From assembly GCA_023091735.1 (NCBI GenBank), contig JALKBU010001261.1, positions 1 to 13,539 of the forward strand: a stretch of DNA of 13,539 nucleotides, given 5' to 3'. Position numbers and translations under genes: made by a program. This document shows positions 8,330 to 13,539 of the stretch, piece by piece. Source of the DNA: Trichomonas tenax. Its lineage: Eukaryota > Parabasalia > Trichomonadida > Trichomonadidae. Position 1 is the first letter of the stretch; each line of letters begins with the position of its first letter. Below the pieces are notes generated by a model that searched no databases, had not been told where the DNA came from, and saw only the letters and a list, made by a program, of their open reading frames with translations.

Positions 8330-8398
8330 TTTCGTCCATTTTTGCTGCTGTGTGCAGCTACAGTGTGTGGTTGCATATACCAGCAAAAAGGCACGAAA
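8330..8398. repeat. Type II hairpin, unit 3
   Basis: The 18-base arm 8330-8347 (TTTCGTCCATTTTTGCTG) pairs with 8381-8398 at 16 of 18. Inside, GCTGTGTGCAGC can fold on itself. The right arm is also an inverted relative of the unit 2 left arm (8101-8118), tying the units together. Confidence 0.75.
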
Positions 8399-8538
8399 TC
8401 TCTGTTTTAATGACACATCAAATTCAAATAGATATTCTCCCTTTATTATTTTTTTTGACATTTTTCACTTTACGTCAAATGTCACCTTTAAAAATCTGAC
8501 AATCTGACACTTTACAGAGTGACTCATTGACAATTTTC

Positions 8539-8559
8539 AAAAAAAAAAAAAAAAAAAAA
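8539..8559 (+). repeat. Homopolymer of 21 A
   Basis: An uninterrupted A21 tract 37 bases before the PI3K start codon. It could be a nucleosome-excluding promoter tract or the polyA end of an inserted retro-copy; no coding sequence precedes it that would favour the second. The length is likely to vary between strains or in assembly. Confidence 0.9.
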
Positions 8560-8595
8560 TCAAAAATTGAAAATAATTTTTATTTTTAGTTTTCT

Positions 8596-10992
8596 ATGTC
8601 AACAGTCAATGTTGGACTTTCGAAAACCGCAAATTACGAAACTAACTTCAAAATGACACTTCAAAACCTTATCGTTGATGTAGATGCACAGACAACGTTC
8701 GATATTTTCCATTATTTTGCAATAGATCCTCCAATTTCGTTGATTGGCCAATGGGACACAAAAAACGAAATTCCCTTCATCGCTGAGGCCGAATGCTTGT
8801 TAATGTCTAAAGACAAACCATTAACTTGTCCAATAATTGTTCAATCTAAGCAATACAAAACGAATAAGACAAATCATCCAACGCTAAAGAACGTCTCTCG
8901 CATCCAACATGTGTTTGAGTGGAACAGAAATGTCGAATTTCCATTAAATTATTCCGAACTTCCTGTAGACACATATATTTCGATTAAATTCTACGCTATT
9001 CTATTTCAAACGGACCCAAAGTTTATTGGAAAAACTCAATTGAGATTGTTTACGCGAAGATTTCCGAGATTAAGACTTGGTTTCTTCCCTCTCACGTTTG
9101 ATGGCTTTCCATCAACAAAACTACAACGTCACTTTCGTCGCCTTTATACTGGAAAAGATCCGGAATACTCATTCATCGATTCTCAGCTAAGAACGGTAAA
9201 TTCAGTTTTCCACCCACGAGACGCTGAAGCTTTCTATAAATCATTACTCGCGCCATCGCAGCCACCTCATCTCTCCAAATTTTCGCAATTCGCACAAGTT
9301 TACATCGAATCTCCTTGCAACGATCCAACAACGTTAATTATTCACGATGGAATCATGCTTCCTTCATCAAAGTCACCTAATTCCCTTAATCCATCGCAGA
9401 GACTTTATCACGACTTAACGCACTCAACAGGAGGCTTCAAATCTTTCCTCAAAGATGTCGATGACACAAAAACTCTCAACAAAGTTAAATCTTATGGTCC
9501 TTTGGTTGAGTTGCAACCATCAGAAATCAACTGCCTTTATAATAATTTCAGAGCGTGCATAAGAGACCAAGCGTTGATGCCTGCTTTGTTTAGAGCAATT
9601 AATTGGGAAAATTCGAATGAAAAAGAAGATATTGCGAAAATATTGGAAGACAGAGAACCAATCGATGCAGAATATGCACTCGAATTCTTCACGGATAGAT
9701 ACAACATTGATATTGTTAGAAGTTTCGCTGTCAAATGCGTGAGAAACATGAAACATGATGATGTTTTACTTTATTTGCCGCAAATTTTGCAAGCGTGCAA
9801 AGTTCCAAACACAGATGGTTTGATTGATGTATTGATAGCGCACGCTATGGAAGATCCAATATTTGCATCAACACTATATTGGAACGCGCAAGTTGAAAGT
9901 GTTGCATTCAAAGAAGTTTTGTCGAAACTCGATGAAAAATTAACTGGTGAAGTGAAGCAACAACTCGATGATGAAATTGACCTTTACAAGCGTTTATATG
10001 CACTTCTACAAAACCATCCTAAAGCAACACCGACTGTCATCAGAGATACAATCAGAGATTTACTCAATAACGATCCTGTTCACTCGCAACTCAAAGAATT
10101 TAAACCAACAAGATTACCACTTGATCCATGTTTGTTTGTTGTTGGCGTTGACGTTTCTGATATCAAAGTTTTCAAGTCTAAGCTATGCCCCGTTTGCTTG
10201 GCTTTTAAGCTCCAAGACGGGGGCCTCTACAGAGTAATCTTCAAGATCGGTGATGATATGAGACAAGATCAACTCATTCTTCAGCTGTTTGAAGTTATGG
10301 ACCACATCTTCAAGGGAGCTTCAATGCAGCTGAATATTACAGCATACAAGACGCTTGCATTCTCAGAGACATTCGGATGTTGCCAGTTTATTGATAATTC
10401 CAGAGCCATTTTGGATATCGCAAAAGATGGAATGAATATTCAGCAATTTCTCGCGGATCCCGATGGCAAAGTTAATCCTGCAAAGATTGATATCTTCACT
10501 GAATCGCTCGCTGCTTATTCTGTGATGACATATGTTTTGAAGATTGGCGATCGACACGACAACAATATTTTGGTGACAAAAGATGGAAGACTTCTTCACA
10601 TCGATTATGGATTCATTCTTGGTGATGTCACAAAACCATTCACTCCTCCGCTCAAGCTTTCCAAGGAAATGATCGACACAATCGGACAGAACGGTATGCA
10701 GAGGTTATGTGACTGGGCTTGTCCAGCATTTAACTCTCTTAGAAAGCGCGCGAGGTTGATTTTGGTTCTCATTGAGCTGATGTTCACTGCTCCACTAGAA
10801 TGCTTCCAAGCTAATCCAAGGAGGCGTCTGCAGCAGGTCGAGAACTGTCTTTTGTTAAAATGCACTGAAATTGAAGCATCGAAGTCACTGCAGGCGACAT
10901 TCATGCAGTCATTGAACTCTAAGATGCAAGTCTTGTGGGATGTCGTTCACACTGTTGCTGTAAGCACAAATGGGCCTTCAGCCGACAAATGA
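8596..10992 (+). CDS. VPS34: Class III phosphatidylinositol 3-kinase (Vps34-like)
   Basis: A 798-residue, single-exon lipid kinase that should make PI3P on endosomal and autophagic membranes. An N-terminal C2-like region covers about 20-165 (SELPVDTYISIKFYAILF matches the C2 core). The helical PIK domain is about 300-440 (CIRDQALMPALFRAINW, then DAEYALEFFTDRY, LLYLPQILQA and STLYWN). The kinase domain is about 500-780, with VIFK550, GDDMRQDQLI (552-561), catalytic loop GDRHDNN (651-657) and HIDYG (668-672). The activation segment ILGDVTKPFTPPLKLSKEM has the PPxKLSKEM form of Vps34 and lacks the basic box of class I enzymes, pointing to PI as substrate. It is shorter than yeast or human Vps34 (about 875-890), and the extreme C-terminus lacks the usual aromatic WxxYW ending. 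The ATG at 8596 is the first in frame after an AT-rich leader. No clear Inr lies within 20 bases; TCATTG at 8524 is 72 bases away. Confidence 0.93.
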   Translation: MSTVNVGLSKTANYETNFKMTLQNLIVDVDAQTTFDIFHYFAIDPPISLIGQWDTKNEIPFIAEAECLLMSKDKPLTCPIIVQSKQYKTNKTNHPTLKNVSRIQHVFEWNRNVEFPLNYSELPVDTYISIKFYAILFQTDPKFIGKTQLRLFTRRFPRLRLGFFPLTFDGFPSTKLQRHFRRLYTGKDPEYSFIDSQLRTVNSVFHPRDAEAFYKSLLAPSQPPHLSKFSQFAQVYIESPCNDPTTLIIHDGIMLPSSKSPNSLNPSQRLYHDLTHSTGGFKSFLKDVDDTKTLNKVKSYGPLVELQPSEINCLYNNFRACIRDQALMPALFRAINWENSNEKEDIAKILEDREPIDAEYALEFFTDRYNIDIVRSFAVKCVRNMKHDDVLLYLPQILQACKVPNTDGLIDVLIAHAMEDPIFASTLYWNAQVESVAFKEVLSKLDEKLTGEVKQQLDDEIDLYKRLYALLQNHPKATPTVIRDTIRDLLNNDPVHSQLKEFKPTRLPLDPCLFVVGVDVSDIKVFKSKLCPVCLAFKLQDGGLYRVIFKIGDDMRQDQLILQLFEVMDHIFKGASMQLNITAYKTLAFSETFGCCQFIDNSRAILDIAKDGMNIQQFLADPDGKVNPAKIDIFTESLAAYSVMTYVLKIGDRHDNNILVTKDGRLLHIDYGFILGDVTKPFTPPLKLSKEMIDTIGQNGMQRLCDWACPAFNSLRKRARLILVLIELMFTAPLECFQANPRRRLQQVENCLLLKCTEIEASKSLQATFMQSLNSKMQVLWDVVHTVAVSTNGPSADK

Positions 10993-11794
10993 GCAATTCA
11001 AACGCCCATTATATTTTATTGTTATTTTTTATATGTTATTTTGAAACAAATAAATTATTTTTCAATATTCGATATACCCAGATTTCCCTCACTCTTACCA
11101 ACTTTACATGGACACTGCTTAATTTGAAAGGTTTACATGTGTTTATATTTTTTGATGGAACTTGAATGAGGTGGCTCTTGATGCAACCCTTTCTTCAAGG
11201 TCGGAGCTTGGAGAAACCGTCTCAGAATATTCTGAAATATATCATTTTGCCCTCAAATACATCAACAAACGACTTTTTTTGCAAGCGATTTCCCAAAACA
11301 AGCATTTCGTACATGTAAAGTGCCTATTTAAACACCGAAACTTTGATCCTTTGTGGTATCAATATACAAGTACGTCGAAATTGACTATTGGGTCAACTTA
11401 ACGTACAAAGTTCTGAAAAGATTTGCTTCAGATCTCCAAACCATTACAAAAATATGCAGAAATAATACCAGAAAGCTCTAGCTTATCCATATATCAACAA
11501 TACCTGCATATTCTTACTGTTTAATTATCGAAAAACGCTTACAATCACAACAGTATTTCGCTTTTTTCCTAAAAATATGCCATAACCTCGAATTTTCATT
11601 CTTCCAATGCTATAGGTGCGTGAAATACTACTACTAAACAGAATTTTGTTTGTAGCGATTCTTTTTTCGTCAAAATGTTAAAGATTTGCAGATTCCATCA
11701 GCATTTTGGCATTATAAATGTTCTTACTAAACTTATGCTTGTTTAAATATTATGTTAATCCATCTTATTTTAAATTTTACAGAGTCTTATAAAA
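10993..11794. other. Region downstream of PI3K without an intact gene
   Basis: The first bases form the PI3K 3' region, with AATAAA at 11049-11054 as a possible polyadenylation signal. A 79-codon plus-strand open stretch at 11162-11401 begins with TTG, matches nothing I know and is followed by many stops. The rest is nondescript and may include decayed sequence of the DDE element to the right. Confidence 0.35.
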
Positions 11795-12139
11795 TCATTG
11801 AGGCTCTGGGGAGCTAAAGATGCGATCTGCAACAAGTGTAGCAGCTTTGGCTTTCAGAACCCCAAATATTCTTCGGTCTAAAGGTTGGTATTTATCCATT
11901 CGTGATGTTGGGATGTAAATCAGCTGAATGTTGTTTGCAATTGCTCGCATTTGCACTTCATGTGTTGTGTGCGATGTGTATTTATCGAGAATAAGTGCAC
12001 ATGGTTCGTTATTCTACCATTCTTTGAGCAAATCGAGGTATTTCACCATATTTTCGGTGCTTGTGTTCCCGCCTTTCGAGTGATCAACAATATATCGACC
12101 TCTAAACCGTGAGCTTATGTACACACACAAATGAGTCTC
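11795..12139 (-). pseudogene. Fragment of a DDE-superfamily (pogo/CENP-B-like DDE_1) transposase
   Basis: One minus-strand frame runs from 12139 to TGA at 11795-11797 with a single internal TAG at 12014-12016. It encodes about 114 residues: GRYIVDHSKGGNTSTENMVK, then LILDKYTSHTTHEV, then IQLIYIPTS and YQPLDRRIFGVLKAKAA. This is the pattern of the catalytic core of DDE_1 transposases: the second catalytic Asp in LxLDxxxSH, then I-L-IPT(S), then the QPLD-x-xxFxxLK block. The N-terminal DNA-binding helix-turn-helix domains and the first catalytic Asp are missing, because the frame ends at a palindrome at 12141. The enzyme would cut and paste DNA; this copy cannot. Its base composition is more GC-rich than its surroundings, so the decay is not very old. 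Confidence 0.75.
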
Positions 12140-12140
12140 T

Positions 12141-12200
12141 GCTAGGTGCAAGCACCTAGCCCGGCTATGATAAATGAATCAAAGCCCCGCCACGGGGTTT
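12141..12200. repeat. GC-rich cluster of three short palindromes
   Basis: GCTAGGTGC-AA-GCACCTAGC (12141-12160) has perfect 9-base arms. TAGCC-C-GGCTA overlaps its end (12157-12167). CCCCG-CCA-CGGGG (12185-12197) follows, flanked by AAA and TTT. The GC content stands far above the flanks, and the cluster starts exactly where the transposase frame stops. It could be the end of an inserted element or a dispersed parabasalid repeat. The intervening sequence to 12240 has no gene. Confidence 0.75.
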
Positions 12201-12324
12201 GGCTCTTTCATCTTAACCTGATGTTATAATGTGATTTTATCATTTGTGGATTAAGTTTAATTTTAAAAATATTTATTTTTTAATTATAGAGTAAATTGAC
12301 AGGGTGGTTGTTGGTTGCCAAACA

Positions 12325-12453
12325 ATGTCATTTACAGATAAAATTGATGGTGAAAAGTTTTTGATGCGTGAATTTCCTAACAAACGTGAAGTATTATCTA
12401 CTGAATTATCAGAGGCTTATTTTTGTTTTTCGTTAATTTTGATGTGGAAATGA
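12325..12453 (+). CDS. Small open frame of 42 codons, doubtful
   Basis: ATG at 12325 to TGA at 12451-12453. The first 28 or so codons (MSFTDKIDGEKFLMREFPNK and on to about TELSEAY) look protein-like, acidic and basic mixed; the last ten are hydrophobic and fall within the short repeat at 12433. No known domain, signal peptide or Inr was seen. It may be the head of a decayed gene rather than a real small protein. Confidence 0.2.
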   Translation: MSFTDKIDGEKFLMREFPNKREVLSTELSEAYFCFSLILMWK

Positions 12454-12662
12454 GGATTTAGGGCAGTTTATGCTTAAAAATTAAGTTTAATTCCTTTTTA
12501 ACTAGATAACCAGATTACCAGGTAATACCAGGTAAAAAATTTAGGACATGGATTTTTACAAACCTCTTAAATCTACAAAAAGTTGCTTTTTGGCGTTTAT
12601 GTTTAAAATTTGTTGTTTTAAATTAATTTCGATGTGGAAATGAGGATTTAAGGTCATTTATG
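12433..12662 (+). repeat. Direct repeat, two 40-bp copies 190 bp apart
   Basis: Copies at 12433-12472 and 12623-12662 agree at 35 of 40 positions around the core GATGTGGAAATGAGGATTTA. A third partial copy, TGTGGAAATGAGG, is at 12941-12953. No gene lies between; the spacing suggests a decayed tandem or an element's internal repeats. Confidence 0.7.
12516..12535 (+). repeat. Tandem TACCAGGTAA x2
   Basis: Two perfect adjacent copies of TACCAGGTAA. The second begins a stretch (12526-12563) that is repeated in diverged form at 13234-13274 (TACCAGGTGAAAAAAAATTT...TTTTTTACAAAC). Confidence 0.75.
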
Positions 12663-12663
12663 A

Positions 12664-13009
12664 GATGTTGTCATGTTGTCATAATTCTGTAACTCTTACT
12701 GCACCTGGTGCGCTTGATACATATAAAGAAATGACCGTAAATAAGCGAAATTCGAGTGAAAACACATGAAAAACATGAGTTTTAGGGCAAAAATGAAATT
12801 AACGACTCGATGCACACCATACGTCTGCTTGGTGCGCTCAGTGCAGTTTAAGGAAAACGGTCATTTGGAGGTAATGATATGAAGAAAAGGGGGTAAATAC
12901 AGATATGGTCAAAGAAATTGACTGTTTTATGGTAATGATTTGTGGAAATGAGGGATTAATGATGAAAATTGATGGATGGAGTTGATGGTGAAAGTAAATA
13001 GTTAGTTAT
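12664..13009. other. Non-coding stretch between the repeats and the long hairpin
   Basis: No open frame of note. It holds ATGTTGTC twice in tandem (12665-12680), two GGTGCGCT strings within otherwise unrelated sequence, and the third TGTGGAAATGAGG copy. Purine-rich GATG/GGTAATGAT motifs are frequent toward the right end. Confidence 0.4.
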
Positions 13010-13058
13010 AAGATGTTCGCAGAACTCGTGACTTCGCCACGAGTTCTGCGAACATCTT
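13010..13058. repeat. Perfect hairpin with 21-base arms
   Basis: The arm 13010-13030 is the exact reverse complement of 13038-13058, around the 7-base loop ACTTCGC. The stem is far richer in GC than its surroundings and is followed by a T run, so on the plus strand it has the look of a strong RNA hairpin plus U-tract. Perfect identity implies recent origin or selection. Not recognised; it could be a terminal palindrome of a mobile element. Confidence 0.9.
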
Positions 13059-13415
13059 TTTATATAATTACTGAAATCACAAATTATAAAAACAATATTT
13101 ATTAATGATATATTTTTACGACAGAGTTAATTTTACAAGTTAGGGTCCCCCATATAGAGAATAAATTTTTGAATTGCTTACAAAATTAACGTTAAAATTG
13201 ATTTTGAAACTAATGACTTTATAAAATCTACTATACCAGGTGAAAAAAAATTTGGTAAAGGATTTTTTACAAACGCCAAAAACTACTAAAATTGATTTTA
13301 GCAGAAAATGTTTAAATTTTGATGTTTTACGCTAATTTATAAGTCAAGATTAGGATTTATGAAGTAAGAAATTTGAAAAATAATTTTAGTGGTTATGAGA
13401 GAAATTTATTCGGTT
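13059..13415. other. AT-rich stretch with a short coding-like remnant
   Basis: A plus-strand frame at 13173-13289 encodes about 38 residues (with FETNDFIKSTIPGEKKFGKG) that look protein-like, with stops on both sides. It converges on the fibre-like gene to the right and may be the tail of another gene of the same mobile element. It shares a diverged DNA repeat with 12526-12563. Nothing else was seen. Confidence 0.35.
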
Positions 13416-13538
13416 TTAATAAACCCTATACCACGTGTAAACAGTAATGTATGGAGGCATGTAATCAGTACCTGAACCAGTGTCGGCAGTGTTTCCGTAA
13501 ACTGAATGAATGTGACTTCCTGCATGATCAATGATTAA
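13416..13538 (-). CDS. C-terminal knob of a tail-fibre-like protein, partial at window edge
   Basis: The minus-strand frame is open from the right edge to TAA at 13416-13418 and encodes 40 residues: DHAGSHIHSVYGNT, then ADTGSGTDYMPPYITVYTWY. The pattern (A)G-H-H, a Gly/Asn/Thr loop, then MPPYI-VY-W-R at the very end is the classic C-terminus of phage-type tail fibre or collar proteins. In a protist genome the likely source is a Maverick/Polinton-type virus-like element, some of which carry fibre-like genes in trichomonads; that attribution is from memory. There is no stop or shift in the visible part and it is more GC-rich than its flanks, so it may be intact beyond the window. A bacterial transfer is the alternative. 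Confidence 0.6.
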   Translation of the reverse strand, partial: LIIDHAGSHIHSVYGNTADTGSGTDYMPPYITVYTWYRVY

Positions 13539-13539
13539 A

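Larger units (their letters stand above)
7697..8398. repeat. Array of three ~245-bp units, each with two hairpins
   Basis: Three diverged direct units can be traced. Each has a type I inverted repeat built on GCTTCTTTAG / CTAAAGAAGC (7724-7787, 7967-8039, and a weaker one at 8212-8264), then a type II inverted repeat whose loop side contains TGTGCA (7852-7903, 8071-8174, 8330-8398). The TGTGCA cores lie at 7862, 8107 and 8351, so the period is 245 and 244. The type I starts are about 247 and 236 apart. A flank of the form ATTATTT...TTTTTYGCTTCTTTAG is shared by units 1 and 2. Arms pair better within a unit than units match each other, suggesting that pairing is maintained. Not recognised. It could be a foldback transposon cluster, a satellite, or a source of structured RNA. 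It ends about 200 bp before the PI3K gene. Confidence 0.75.

Noticed and set aside
7697..8398. Reading the periodic array as CRISPR-like
   Set aside because: The repeats are too long, diverged and few, and the setting is eukaryotic.
8117..8461. A 114-codon minus-strand open frame across the hairpin array
   Set aside because: It is made of the inverted repeats themselves; its Cys/Gln/Lys-rich pieces are translations of palindrome arms, and other frames there are equally open.
9520..10904. Several minus-strand and alternate-frame open stretches within the PI3K gene
   Set aside because: They are shadows of a strongly supported coding frame and match no family.
11162..11401. 79-codon plus-strand open frame after the PI3K gene
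   Set aside because: It starts with TTG, shows no family pattern and has no codon or composition sign of coding.

Overview
This window reads as nuclear DNA of a trichomonad-type parabasalid protist (Trichomonas, Tritrichomonas or a relative). The evidence is an AT-rich, gene-sparse layout; intronless genes; a protein kinase of the expanded parabasalid type sitting next to a broken paralogue; a short bromodomain protein whose likely start codon lies 13 bases below a perfect TCATTT initiator, the trichomonad core promoter; and several mobile-element remnants, including two patches that look like pieces of Maverick/Polinton elements. The species cannot be fixed from sequence alone.

Layout. Bases 1-1090 are mostly decayed sequence with a weak hint of a dead transposase. 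Bases 1091-2699 are a very AT-rich patch with two convergent broken genes of an apparent large DNA transposon, whose 3' ends overlap by a few bases. A bromodomain plus NET-like protein lies on the minus strand at 3352-3999 (up to 4026 with the longer start). A C-terminal kinase remnant lies on the minus strand at 4553-4834, diverging from an intact 312-residue protein kinase on the plus strand at 5633-6571. After about 1.1 kb of AT-rich spacer comes an unusual array at about 7697-8398: three units of about 245 bp, each with two hairpins. It lies just upstream of a complete class III (Vps34-like) phosphatidylinositol 3-kinase at 8596-10992. The last 2.5 kb is a mobile-element graveyard: a DDE transposase fragment with one stop (11795-12139, minus) abutting a GC-rich palindrome cluster, a set of short dispersed repeats, a perfect 21-bp-stem hairpin (13010-13058), and at the right edge (13416-13538, minus) the C-terminal knob of a tail-fibre-like protein.

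The intact genes do not form a pathway: PI3P production for membrane traffic (PI3K), signalling (kinase) and chromatin reading (bromodomain protein). The observations best worth pursuing are the paired-hairpin array, the bromodomain that lacks the usual acetyl-lysine-binding asparagine, and the fibre-knob fragment at the edge.
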